Source: DATFKA01 sp035268885
GTDB taxonomy: Bacteria > Bacteroidota > Bacteroidia > Chitinophagales > Saprospiraceae
DNA: 64,000 bases
Reading direction: 5' to 3'
Assembly (NCBI GenBank): GCA_035268885.1
Contig: DATFKA010000175.1
Location: forward strand, 1 to 64,000
Shown: one piece after another, positions 1 to 8,881 of the stretch
Numbering within the stretch: the first letter of the stretch is position 1
Layout of the letters: the number at the start of each line of letters is the position of its first letter
Notes under the pieces: model-generated
Databases searched by the model: none
Told to the model about the DNA's origin: nothing
The model's input: the letters and a program-made list of their open reading frames with translations, nothing else
Translations under genes and position numbers: made by a program

Positions 1-1026
1 GACGGGATAACTACCGCTCGTCGTCATCGGCTGGTAAAATTCACGTGGATTTAGCGGCCCTCTCAATGCGCTACAGACTTCACTGAGACCTGCCAATTGA
101 TGCGTATAGCGAACGCAAGCCGGCGCATCCAGATAGGCTGCTTGAAAGACCCCATGCAAGGCCTCCTGTACAGCTGGGTTCTCCTGACAGCAGGCCTCAC
201 GGTCAAATCCAGTGGAGCAAACCGTAGCATTATTGAGACCGTTTAGAAAATCAGCATCATCCCGAATACTAGTAAAGAAATTTTTCCGGATAAGTAGATA
301 ATTATATTTCGATCGGGCCAGCTCGGCCGCTCTACTAAAATCTGCGTAGATAATGCGAGGCACCAGATACAGGATCTGCGGCTGACCAACCCCTGCAACG
401 AACGTGGCGTAATCTTGATTAATCTCAGGCAGGCTGCTGCGGTTCACCAGGAGTTGAGCAGCACCTTCCTGCACTAAGTAGACTGCTTTGTCGGGCCGTC
501 CCGCGCCCATGCTGGCCCTGGGAATAGGGGGTAATCCACTACCAGAGATATTGATATCATACGCCCGATCCGTATCGGTGCAGTACAGTTGATTAAATAA
601 ATTGACGGATTGACCATCAATATTGAAGGTTTCGAATTGTTTTACCCAGGCGGTTTGGTTTAAATTGGCACTTAGTTCCAGTGCATTGGGGAACTGAGCC
701 AGGCCAATAATCTCTTCCGCGCCAAAGGGCTCTTTGAGGCCGTCCATATCCACGACATAGTCGGATTCAACAGCCCCTCTAATGGCAAAGCGTCTTTGTA
801 GCCCCGAATAAGTCACATCGGCCAATTTTTCCTGGAGCGAAGCGTAAAGGCTTTTACGGAAGTAGGCAGAATATAGCTTTTGCACATAGCCATTGGGATG
901 TTCAAACTCCAAAATCATTTGGTAGGCACGACCAGCCGCCAGATCAGGCATTTGAAAATTCAATTGATTGGCAACTACGGCGCGGCTAGTAGCCTGGCTA
1001 ATCCGGGCCAGTCTTTTCCGCAAGAT
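1..1026 (-). CDS. Uncharacterised protein, truncated at both ends
   Basis: The minus strand is open without a stop from a TAA at 1027-1029 to the left edge of the window, about 342 codons. I do not recognise the family. There is no signal peptide and no convincing start: the reading begins in what looks like the middle of a protein, and the first in-frame ATG (947-949) is inside conserved-looking sequence. Near the left edge it is cysteine-bearing (a CC pair and single cysteines, residues with N-A-T-V-C and E-A-C-C spacing). The C-terminus lies outside the window. The upstream end coincides with the broken 5-prime end of the sugar dehydrogenase fragment on the other strand, so its N-terminus was probably removed by the same rearrangement. 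Reading frame is clear; function unknown. Confidence 0.55.
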   Translation of the reverse strand, partial: MLRKRLARISQATSRAVVANQLNFQMPDLAAGRAYQMILEFEHPNGYVQKLYSAYFRKSLYASLQEKLADVTYSGLQRRFAIRGAVESDYVVDMDGLKEPFGAEEIIGLAQFPNALELSANLNQTAWVKQFETFNIDGQSVNLFNQLYCTDTDRAYDINISGSGLPPIPRASMGAGRPDKAVYLVQEGAAQLLVNRSSLPEINQDYATFVAGVGQPQILYLVPRIIYADFSRAAELARSKYNYLLIRKNFFTSIRDDADFLNGLNNATVCSTGFDREACCQENPAVQEALHGVFQAAYLDAPACVRYTHQLAGLSEVCSALRGPLNPREFYQPMTTSGSYPV

Positions 1027-1608
1027 TTAACAAAACACTGGGGCAAGATTATCAGATTAAACCTGGATGGTTCCATACCGACGGACAATCCATTCGTGGG
1101 TCAGCCTTCCGCATTACCGGAGATCTACTCCTATGGTCACCGCAATCCACAGGGAATTGCCTTTGATAAAAGCTCCAATCAGTTGTTCATCAATGAGCAT
1201 GGCGCGAGAGGGGGCGATGAAATCAACCTGGTGAGTGCGGGTAAAAATTACGGTTGGCCGGTCATTACTTACGGCAGAGATTATAACGGCCGAAGCATTG
1301 GCGAGGGAACCAGTAAATCAGGAATGGAACAACCCTTAATGTACTATGATCCTTCCGTGGCCCCCTCTTCCCATCTAATCTATACCGGTAATGTATACTC
1401 CGCATGGTCAGGAGATCATTTTATGTCTACTTTAGCGGACCAATCGCTGATCAGATTAACCTGGGACGGCACTGAGATGGTACAGCAGGAGGTCTTATTT
1501 CCCAATAGTTTAGGTAGGATTCGGCATATCGCCCAATCGCCAGATGGGTTCCTTTATCTGCTGATTGATGCAGATCGGGGGGGCATTATTAAGTTAGTGA
1601 CGGATTGA
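1005..1608 (+). pseudogene. C-terminal fragment of PQQ-dependent aldose sugar dehydrogenase
   Basis: About 200 residues match the C-terminal half of the soluble/YliI-type PQQ glucose dehydrogenase family (beta-propeller, periplasmic oxidation of aldoses to lactones). Recognisable pieces in order are GKIIRLNLDGSIP followed by DNPF, YSYGHRNPQG, the conserved NEHGARGGDEIN block, GKNYGWPVITYG, and the terminal SPDGFLYLLID blade. Full-length relatives have roughly 380-470 residues, so the signal peptide and the first half are missing. An ATG at 880 is in frame, but the roughly 40 residues from it are the antisense reading of the unknown minus-strand gene, so it is unlikely to be a real start. Homology begins near 1010. 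I read this as a gene remnant at a rearrangement breakpoint, or an assembly misjoin. Confidence 0.7.
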
Positions 1609-1774
1609 TCAATCCTAAGCATCTGCTTTGTTTAATATCTATTAAGACATCCGTTAGGATGGTAAGAAATCATAAAAATTTTCTATATTTTTCCTCTGAC
1701 AGGGGTTAGGGGGCTGAAATACCCCCCCTTCCTATTGTAGATTTCCCAATTGATGATACCAAAATTTATCAGGA

Positions 1775-1984
1775 ATGAAGGAACAGCCTTTTTTGAGTGA
1801 TTTAAAAGATTATCTTGCTGATCAGTGGACAGCGCTGAGAGAATGGCTTCGGCCGGTGGCTGATGATCCGTTATGGCTCAAAATCATAAAGGGCATACTG
1901 AAGGCAGTGGCTTTACTTTTTTTAACGGCCATGTCTCCGATTATCTTGATCGTTCTGATCATTACCTTTTTGGCTGCATTCTGA
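1775..1984 (+). CDS. Small membrane protein, unknown function
   Basis: This codes for 69 residues: a polar, tryptophan-rich N-terminal part (about residues 1-38) followed by a single hydrophobic stretch (about 42-68) that should span the membrane, giving N-in/C-out or the reverse. There is no cleavable signal peptide. It lies 50 bases ahead of another membrane protein gene in the same direction and may be co-transcribed with it. I know no function. The polar helix plus clean terminal membrane segment, and a stop directly after it, make it more likely than a chance reading frame. Confidence 0.5.
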   Translation: MKEQPFLSDLKDYLADQWTALREWLRPVADDPLWLKIIKGILKAVALLFLTAMSPIILIVLIITFLAAF

Positions 1985-2034
1985 GTGATATAGATTAAAA
2001 AACGCGCTTCTCCCCTAAATATATTGCCCTGCTT

Positions 2035-2403
2035 ATGAGCGTATTAAGATCCCCGATATTTATTCTCTGTACGGTGGTTTTCATCATCCATCAATTGATG
2101 CAGAAGGTGATGGATATTCACTTCACACTCTTTGACAGGTACCTGGACAACCTATTGGCGATGCCGATTATTCTTACCCTGCTTATGATCGAAAGGCGCT
2201 ATCTATTAGGTAGAAAGCATTTCTTCAGTCTATCCGTATTAGAAATTTTTATCGCCACTTTTTTCATTGTGGTGGTTGCCGAAATCGTTTTTCCCTTACT
2301 TTCAAGAGATTTTATCAGAGACTGGTGGGATTTACTTTTCTATGCCCTGGGTAGTTTTATTTTTTATCTGACCATAAACCCCAAAGGGAAAGATAGTGCC
2401 TAA
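2035..2403 (+). CDS. Small four-helix inner-membrane protein of a Bacteroidota family
   Basis: A 122-residue hydrophobic protein with about four membrane segments (residues 5-25, 40-55, 65-88, 98-115). The pattern YLDNLLAMPIILTLLMIERR followed by SVLEI and DWWDLLFYALGSFIFY is one I associate with short Bacteroidota proteins that databases often label magnesium-citrate secondary transporter; that label is probably a propagated error because the protein is far too small for a CitMHS carrier. No function can be assigned from the sequence. It follows the 69-residue membrane protein by 50 bases and converges on the large GH2 gene, whose stop lies about 60 bases downstream. Confidence 0.75.
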   Translation: MSVLRSPIFILCTVVFIIHQLMQKVMDIHFTLFDRYLDNLLAMPIILTLLMIERRYLLGRKHFFSLSVLEIFIATFFIVVVAEIVFPLLSRDFIRDWWDLLFYALGSFIFYLTINPKGKDSA

Positions 2404-2460
2404 GCCCACCCAAAATACTGCTGCTCCGTTTTCAGGGTGACACCAAACTCTATATTCCTA

Positions 2461-5400
2461 TCATTCCTCCATCACCGGCCGGAGCCAAAAGGAATAGTCG
2501 TACCGTTTATCTTTTAATAAATAGTCCTCCACAAAGTTATAGCGGAAAGAATTCCCGCCCACACTGCCGGTTTGGTGATCGATGTTGAGGCTCACAAAAC
2601 CGGCGTCTTGCAAGTCATGGGTATGGCTAGCGGTACTCAGATTGTCCAGGCTGTAGTTGTGGGCCGAAAAGTGGAACGGTGCCCCTTCGATACGTAGACC
2701 AGGACCCGATGCTGGTTTTATTTCCAACCACTTGAGGTCCGATCGATTGCCATTCTCCTGGGGCCGGATGTAAGGCACGTGCAGTGCCTCTACCGTCTGG
2801 CTATGAATGCCCATCAAGGCAGCGGTTTTGCGATCGGGATAGTTCTCAAATGGCCCTCGCCCGTACCACCGTACCGACTGGAAGGTCTCCGGTAATTGGA
2901 ACTGTACCCCAACTCTGGGCAATGGATCCTGCTGGAAATAATTGAGTATACCGTAAGCCAGCCCGGCTATACTGAGCAGTAAGAAAATACTGGTCACCAA
3001 AGTCAGTAGCAGTTTTGCCCACCGGCGTTTACCCTTAAACCAAATCAAAAATAGTAGCCCACCAAACAGGAGCAATCCGATGAGGCCGGCCCAAAAAGCC
3101 GTACCGCCAAAGCCGGTAAAATAAGGTCGACGCTTGAGCTGCGACGCTACCTGAATACTTCCATCTCCCAGCAAGGTGTAACTGACCTGGTAGGGGAAGG
3201 CAATTTTTTCACTCACTAGTTTTCCCTTCACCGTGAGCAGGATCTCATTGGGGGCTAGCTCCTCTACGGAATGTGATTTCACCTTCCAGCGAGCCTGGTT
3301 TAAACCCATTTCGGTCCATACGGCCTCGTGGGCACTTTCCAGCGGATTGAAGGAACTACCCCGATCATTATCGGTCGGAGCGCGCCATAAATTAGGACGG
3401 GGCCCTTGCGCAAAAACGGTTTGGCCGCCTGCCTGGTATTGCTCCAATAAACCCGATTCTGCATTAAAAAGAACACTGAAAGCCGTATTGCTGAAGCGTA
3501 AGCCTTGTGCTGTTTCCACCATCTCAATGGAACTACCGCTCGCCTCCATGGATTCTAGGTGAGACCCTTCCTGTAGCAAGATCTGTTCGCGAGCCACCTC
3601 AAAGCCGGCTTTAGCCCAGGGTAGGTCTTCTTTCAATCGTACACTTAGGGTAAGGTGGTAATCCGTTTCGGGTTTAAAATTAGCAGTGCTGATGGGTAAA
3701 GTGATCTCTTTATCCGTGCCCGGAGCCATCCCATTAAGCTCCACTACCCCGGTTTCCAGCGGAATTCCCGAAGCACTCAGCGTCCAGTGTAATTGGGCAA
3801 AATCCAGGGTCTGATAATAGTAGCGGTTACTAACTTGTATCTTTCCGGACCTGGGATCACTTGCCCTCAATTTGACATACTGCTGCACCTTTTTGACTTC
3901 TTCCAGGCCGGGTTTGGGTTTCCGATCCGGAAAGACCAGCCCGTTGATACAGAAATTGGCGTCGCCGATGGTATCACCAAAATCGCCACCGTAAGCGAAA
4001 TAGGTATCTCCGTCCTCCTCCGTTTTGGTTAAACCCTGATCCACCCAGTCCCAGATAAAACCACCTTGCATGCTGGGGTTGGCTTCAAATACATCCCAAA
4101 ACCATTGGAAGTGGCCGGTACTATTGCCCTGGGCGTGCGCATACTCACAGATAATGAATGGTCGGTCGAGGTCGGCCAGGGCCAGATCCGTGGCCTTGTC
4201 GGGCATGGGGTACATGGTCGAGCCAATGTCCTGATTATTCGGTTTTTCAAAATTAGCCATGAGTTGGGAACCACCTCGAATCATGGACACCGGACCGCCC
4301 TCCATCACCTCTTTCATGCCTACCCCCAGATCCCTACTCTCATAATGGATGGGCCGCGCACTTTTGTCGACGGATCGGATCGCGGCACTCATCGCATCCA
4401 TATTCGGGCCGTAACCCGCTTCATTCCCCAGGGACCAGAACACCACCGAAGCATAGTTTTTATCGCGTTCGGCCATATCGAGCCCGCGAGCCACGATGGC
4501 GGCTTCCCATTCTGGGTATTTGACCGGGCTTTGGTTGTAGTTCATCCAGAGGTCATGACTTTCCAGGTTGGCTTCGTCCATGACGAAAAGACCGTACTGA
4601 TCGCAGAGCTCGTACCAGCGGACGTCGTTCGGATAATGGGACGTACGCACGGCATTGAAGTTGTAGCGTTTTAGGAGCAGGATGTCCTCGAGCATACTGG
4701 CTTCCGTCAATGTGCGTCCATGATCCGGATCAAACTCGTGCCGGTTCACCCCCTTGAAGAGCACGGCCACTCCATTGATCAGGACCTGCCCGTTTTTGAT
4801 TTCCACTTCGCGGAAGCCCACTTTGTGACTGAGGCTTTCGACCGATCCATCTTCGGCCTTTAGCTTAAGCAGGAGGGTATACAGCTGGGGCGTTTCGCTT
4901 GTCCATTTTTTGGGTTGAGAAATGGCTTGCTCCAAGTCCAGCCTAGCCTGGCTCAAGGGGAGCTCCTTACGGAAAACTTCATTCCCGGCAGGATCCAATA
5001 GAGCACATTCTACCTGACCGGCATATTCGTCGGCTGCATTCTCCAGCTCAATATCCAGCTTAAAAGTGGCATCCTGGTATTGCGCATCCAGGTCGGTCAC
5101 CACCTGGAAATCCCGAATGGAAGTCTGTGGTTTTTGCAGTAGATAAACGTCCCGGTAAATACCGCTCAGTCGCCAGAAGTCCTGATTCTCGAGGTAGCTG
5201 CCATCCGACCAGCGGATCACTTTGACGGCCATGATATTTTGTCCCGCCTGGACATAGGGGCTAATGTCAAATTCGGCGGTCGTCATACTACCCTGGCTAT
5301 AACCGACTTCCTGCCCGTTTACCCACAGGTAAAAGGCCGACTGTACGCCTTCAAAGGCGATGTGTGTTTTGGATTCCAGCCAGGAAGCGGGCAGGTCGAA

Positions 5401-5850
5401 GCTGCGCCGGTACAGACCCGTTTCATTGCCTTCGTGCGGCACCAAAGGGGGCTTGCTTTCAAAAGGCATGGCTATATTGGCATAAATGGGCATTCCGAAG
5501 CCCTGCAATTGCCAGTTAGAGGGTACCGGAATGGTAGTCCAATCGCTGATGTTGTAGTTGACCTGGAAAAAGTCGGCAGGGGTCTTATCCGGGTTCGTGT
5601 AGAAGCTAAAGGCCCAGTCGCCGTTCAGCGAGCGGTACCGCTCCGACTTTTGCTTATCAAAGCTAAGCGCAGCAGCCTGATCTTGAAAGGGAATAAAGTG
5701 CGCATGGGGCGCCAACTTATTGACGGCGAAAACTTCGGGATTTTCCCAGTCGGGGTTCTGCGACTGCCCCGTAAGCATAATCCCCGACGAAAATAGGAGG
5801 AATAAGAGTAGCGATAGGAGCTTAGCGGTAGCGGTTTTTATTCGGTTCAT
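2461..5850 (-). CDS. GH2 beta-galactosidase, LacZ-type, with a two-helix membrane insertion
   Basis: An exported glycoside hydrolase of 1129 residues, probably hydrolysing beta-galactosides from plant or algal glycans. An N-terminal signal/anchor (residues 9-30) is followed by the sugar-binding jelly roll (about 70-240), Ig-like domain, TIM barrel (about 355-650) and the LacZ small-chain domain. The acid/base is E477 in WSLGNEAGYG and the nucleophile is E569 in FIICEYAHAQGN, both as in E. coli LacZ. The oddity is at about residues 908-972: inside the C-terminal sandwich, just before the conserved PLPRVGVQF strand, sits an extra segment with two hydrophobic helices joined by a basic loop (WFKGKRRWAK). 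LacZ itself has only a short loop there. The enzyme may therefore be membrane anchored through its C-terminal domain. It runs divergently from the Gfo/Idh/MocA gene, 215 bases away. Confidence 0.93.
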   Translation of the reverse strand: MNRIKTATAKLLSLLLFLLFSSGIMLTGQSQNPDWENPEVFAVNKLAPHAHFIPFQDQAAALSFDKQKSERYRSLNGDWAFSFYTNPDKTPADFFQVNYNISDWTTIPVPSNWQLQGFGMPIYANIAMPFESKPPLVPHEGNETGLYRRSFDLPASWLESKTHIAFEGVQSAFYLWVNGQEVGYSQGSMTTAEFDISPYVQAGQNIMAVKVIRWSDGSYLENQDFWRLSGIYRDVYLLQKPQTSIRDFQVVTDLDAQYQDATFKLDIELENAADEYAGQVECALLDPAGNEVFRKELPLSQARLDLEQAISQPKKWTSETPQLYTLLLKLKAEDGSVESLSHKVGFREVEIKNGQVLINGVAVLFKGVNRHEFDPDHGRTLTEASMLEDILLLKRYNFNAVRTSHYPNDVRWYELCDQYGLFVMDEANLESHDLWMNYNQSPVKYPEWEAAIVARGLDMAERDKNYASVVFWSLGNEAGYGPNMDAMSAAIRSVDKSARPIHYESRDLGVGMKEVMEGGPVSMIRGGSQLMANFEKPNNQDIGSTMYPMPDKATDLALADLDRPFIICEYAHAQGNSTGHFQWFWDVFEANPSMQGGFIWDWVDQGLTKTEEDGDTYFAYGGDFGDTIGDANFCINGLVFPDRKPKPGLEEVKKVQQYVKLRASDPRSGKIQVSNRYYYQTLDFAQLHWTLSASGIPLETGVVELNGMAPGTDKEITLPISTANFKPETDYHLTLSVRLKEDLPWAKAGFEVAREQILLQEGSHLESMEASGSSIEMVETAQGLRFSNTAFSVLFNAESGLLEQYQAGGQTVFAQGPRPNLWRAPTDNDRGSSFNPLESAHEAVWTEMGLNQARWKVKSHSVEELAPNEILLTVKGKLVSEKIAFPYQVSYTLLGDGSIQVASQLKRRPYFTGFGGTAFWAGLIGLLLFGGLLFLIWFKGKRRWAKLLLTLVTSIFLLLSIAGLAYGILNYFQQDPLPRVGVQFQLPETFQSVRWYGRGPFENYPDRKTAALMGIHSQTVEALHVPYIRPQENGNRSDLKWLEIKPASGPGLRIEGAPFHFSAHNYSLDNLSTASHTHDLQDAGFVSLNIDHQTGSVGGNSFRYNFVEDYLLKDKRYDYSFWLRPVMEE

Positions 5851-6065
5851 TTTCCAGTAAGTGTTTAAAAAGTAGAATTGTGATCAAAATAACCCAAAAA
5901 TAATTACTACCCAATTAGAGGTGCACGCCATTTTGTCGCTGCGGCCTGCCTGACTAATTAAGCCCCCGATTTTTCGGAAAGCTATTAAAGGCATTTTTAA
6001 ATATCCTCATGGATTCTAAGGGATGTTTTTTATCTTAAACCAATCGATAACCAAGGCTCAATTGT

Positions 6066-7190
6066 ATGCAAAACCAAAACCATTCTTTTAAAAGACGTGA
6101 CTTTCTCAAAAAAACGGCGCTGAGTGTAGGCGCATTTGTTGGTGCACCGGCCTTCTCTTTATTGGGTAATTATGCCCAAAATGCATTCCCGGAAGAAAAA
6201 AAATTAGGCGTTGCCCTGGTCGGCTTGGGTACCTATGCGACGACTAAACTGGCACCCGCATTCGAACACACGACATATTGCCGTCTGGCCGGGGTGGTCA
6301 CCGGGACACCCACCAAGGAAAAGGAGTGGATGGACAAATACGGCATCCCCAAAGCCAATGTGTATAATTACGAAAACTTCGACCAGATTGCGGATAATCC
6401 GGATATTGACATTGTCTACGTGGTGCTACCCAATAGCATGCACGGAGATTACGTGATTCGTGCCGCCCGGGCGGGGAAGCATGTGATCTGTGAAAAACCA
6501 TTTGACGTATCGGTTAAAAAAGCAGCGGCCGCCGTTGAGGCCTGTGAAAAGGCGGGGGTTTTGCTACAAATTGGCTACCGTTGTCGGTACGATCCTTACC
6601 ATCAGGAATTAATGCGGATCGGTCGGGAAAAGCCCCTGGGCGATATTAAATTGATCCGTTCAGAAATGTCTTTTTACGGCGTCCATGGGAGTAATTGGCG
6701 GTATACTGACCGAAATTTAGCGGGGGGCGGTGCGCTGATGGATGTGGGTATTTACGCCATTCAGGGCGCACGCTATGCCACGGGTATGGAACCGATTAGC
6801 GTATCGGCCAATAGCTTCCGGACTTTCCCCAATAAAATGGATGGCATGGAAGAAACCATTGTCTTCACATTGGAATTCCCCGGTGATATTGCCGCCACGC
6901 TCTGCTCCAGTTATGCTGCTCGCAACGATTATATTGAAGTGTCTGCCGAGCAAGGCAATTATGGACTAAAGCCATCCTACGGATATGCACCGGCTCAGGG
7001 CTTTATCCGAAATGAAAAAATGGATTTCCCCCATTATAATCAACAGGCGGTACAGATGGATGCTTTCGCTAAAAATATCCTGGAGGGCAGCCCCGTCATC
7101 GCCAATGGAGAAATGGGTGTGCAGGATATGCGCATTATTGAAGCCATCTATAAATCTGCTAAAAAAGGCGGAAAACAGGTGCGGGTGTAG
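6066..7190 (+). CDS. Tat-exported Gfo/Idh/MocA oxidoreductase, GFOR-like
   Basis: A 374-residue NAD(P)-dependent sugar oxidoreductase. Residues 10-35 carry a twin-arginine signal (RRDFLKK, then a hydrophobic stretch), so the folded, cofactor-loaded enzyme is sent to the periplasm. The Rossmann fold starts near residue 47 with VALVGLGTYA; the EKP motif is E143-K144-P145, whose lysine is catalytic in the family; the C-terminal sheet domain holds DVGIYAIQGARY, close to the DVGIYC motif of glucose-fructose oxidoreductase, which supplies the catalytic tyrosine. In these enzymes the cofactor is usually held tightly. The exact substrate is not visible. It is divergent from the GH2 gene and convergent with the lipoprotein gene downstream, suggesting work on released sugars. 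Confidence 0.92.
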   Translation: MQNQNHSFKRRDFLKKTALSVGAFVGAPAFSLLGNYAQNAFPEEKKLGVALVGLGTYATTKLAPAFEHTTYCRLAGVVTGTPTKEKEWMDKYGIPKANVYNYENFDQIADNPDIDIVYVVLPNSMHGDYVIRAARAGKHVICEKPFDVSVKKAAAAVEACEKAGVLLQIGYRCRYDPYHQELMRIGREKPLGDIKLIRSEMSFYGVHGSNWRYTDRNLAGGGALMDVGIYAIQGARYATGMEPISVSANSFRTFPNKMDGMEETIVFTLEFPGDIAATLCSSYAARNDYIEVSAEQGNYGLKPSYGYAPAQGFIRNEKMDFPHYNQQAVQMDAFAKNILEGSPVIANGEMGVQDMRIIEAIYKSAKKGGKQVRV

Positions 7191-7279
7191 GAGGTAAAAA
7201 TGCAAGCACAAACGCAAGTCCAAAAAGGAAAATAGTAGCCATGATTCCCGGATCAAATCCGTCTTTAATGGATTTGCGC

Positions 7280-8371
7280 TTAATTTTTATATACCTCTTT
7301 AACGACCTCAAGTTTTTCTGTTTTTTCTGCGACTGCCCTGGTCGTAAACATCATCACACCACTCGAACAGTGGGATAGTCCGCCCTCGAGGACGAGCTGA
7401 AAGTCTTCCTTTGAGACTACCCCCGGAGCATCATGTGCCTGAACAATGGGCCATACTTTGGGGAATTCCCCTTCCTGCAGGTCTAAGCGGTCACAAAACC
7501 AGCCTATATTCTCCTCCACCCAGGCGGGCGGGCGTCCCATGCGCTCGTGATAGACCATCGGCGAAAACACGTCGATCGTCCCTTTCAATAAGTCATAATC
7601 CAGGCCAAGGATACGTCGTCTGGCTCCGTCAAACTCATCATCGGTCCAGGGACAATGATACAGCCCCAGGAGCGCATTCGGCCGCATTTCACGCATAATT
7701 TTTTTCATTTCAATCGCCCATTCCAGAATAATTTGGCATCTCCAATCCCGCCACTGGCTTTCCTCTTGAGTAAGAATCCAGGCTGCTTTTTCTGCCGTGG
7801 TTCCGGCAGGTATTTGTAGCTTATACGCTTCCGAGAAGCGCTGCAAACAGTGATCACAAAAGCAGGTTTCGGGCAGGATGGGTTCCGGTTCTTCAAATTG
7901 TGCGTGCCAATGCACATAATCCATCCAGACCCCATCCAAATCATAGGTGGCCAGCAGCTCCCTCAACTGATCGAAGCGGTATTGGCGAAAGCCCGGTTCT
8001 GTCGGACAAACCCCCATAAACCAGGAAGCTGCTTCTACCCGCTCCCCTTTGGCATTGACCGCCCAGGCTTCCGGATGATCATCAACGTAGTTCTTGCCGT
8101 TAAGCGTCGCAAATTCAGCAAAAACTTTTACGCCTTCTGATCTTGCCCGCTCCATCATTTCGGCTTGAATGGATCCGCTGTGTACAAAGATGGCATTGAT
8201 TCCTGTTTCATCGAGTCGGTACCCTTTATCCCAAAGCGGTTGGGGATTCCCGTAGATACCTTTGATCTCCGGTGCTTTAGGCTCGGAGGTGGCCGGACGA
8301 TTCAGACAGGCGCTAAAGAGGAAAATACTCAGTAGCAGAAAGAGGAACGGATTTTGAATTTGGTTCACCAT
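7280..8371 (-). CDS. Lipoprotein with glycoside-hydrolase-like TIM barrel
   Basis: A roughly 363-residue lipoprotein. I prefer the ATG at 8371 over the one at 8413 because it places the hydrophobic signal directly ahead of the lipobox LFSAC; neither start gives a basic n-region. The rest resembles the uncharacterised family-10-like glycosyl hydrolase barrels: GVWMDYVHWHAQFEEPEP gives the barrel strand with acidic residues, followed by a cysteine cluster CFCDHCLQRF, then ALLGLYHCPWTDDEFDGARR and FSPMVYHERMGRPPAW. The three closely spaced cysteines suggest a bound metal or disulfides and recur in this type of barrel. Substrate unknown. It stands alone between the Gfo/Idh/MocA gene and the GH55-like gene, and the 510-base region upstream holds a perfect 15-base palindrome. 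Confidence 0.75.
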   Translation of the reverse strand: MVNQIQNPFLFLLLSIFLFSACLNRPATSEPKAPEIKGIYGNPQPLWDKGYRLDETGINAIFVHSGSIQAEMMERARSEGVKVFAEFATLNGKNYVDDHPEAWAVNAKGERVEAASWFMGVCPTEPGFRQYRFDQLRELLATYDLDGVWMDYVHWHAQFEEPEPILPETCFCDHCLQRFSEAYKLQIPAGTTAEKAAWILTQEESQWRDWRCQIILEWAIEMKKIMREMRPNALLGLYHCPWTDDEFDGARRRILGLDYDLLKGTIDVFSPMVYHERMGRPPAWVEENIGWFCDRLDLQEGEFPKVWPIVQAHDAPGVVSKEDFQLVLEGGLSHCSSGVMMFTTRAVAEKTEKLEVVKEVYKN

Positions 8372-8413
8372 CGGAATAATTTGGTTGATATCAAATGAAG
8401 CGTAATGGGTCAA

Positions 8414-8881
8414 AATACCTGAGGGGAGGTCCGACTTAGTCGGATACGCCTGTTTTCCAGGTACTGCATTGGGGACTATAAAGTTAATTTTTTGCTTGAA
8501 TTCGATTATGGCTTGGGATCTTTCACAGCGTATTGTACAGTGGGAAGAATGTTCAAGTTAAGTCATTGATCATCAAAAAGCTTTAACTAAGTGCTTTGTT
8601 AGTGGAAAAAATTTGACAAAAAGCAGTATTCTACCCTGCTTAATAGAAAAAATTTCACCTGCCGAATGTATCCCCTTTATCAGTCATCGTCTTCAAGCGG
8701 CACCCACTCTCTGTACCCAGCCCACCCTTTTTCAACCCGGTTCTCAGGGAAAAAATTGGTGGGACGAAATAAAAACTCCTGCTAAATCCGTATATTCAAG
8801 GCATAAGACCAACAAAAAAACGGCGTTCGCAAACCTTCAAATTACACCTAGGTCTTTTATTGCTTTACCACTGCTGCTTAC
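8414..8881. other. 470-base intergenic region with a 15-base palindrome
   Basis: This stretch separates two minus-strand genes. I see no credible coding region; the plus-strand reading frame from 8613 runs into the 3-prime end of the GH55-like gene, has a composition unlike a protein and no recognisable domain. At 8430-8444 there is a perfect palindrome TCCGACTTAGTCGGA (7-base arms around a central T), 59 bases upstream of the preferred lipoprotein start, which could be an operator. The rest holds AT-rich runs that would suit a promoter for the lipoprotein gene, but no clear -7 element could be fixed. Confidence 0.4.

Noticed and set aside
880..1004. N-terminal 40 residues in front of the sugar dehydrogenase fragment
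   Set aside because: They are the antisense reading of the unknown minus-strand gene and show no signal peptide or family similarity.
4066..4674. 202-codon frame antisense to the GH2 gene
   Set aside because: It mirrors the GH2 catalytic barrel in an antisense frame; such long shadow frames are common in GC-balanced genes.
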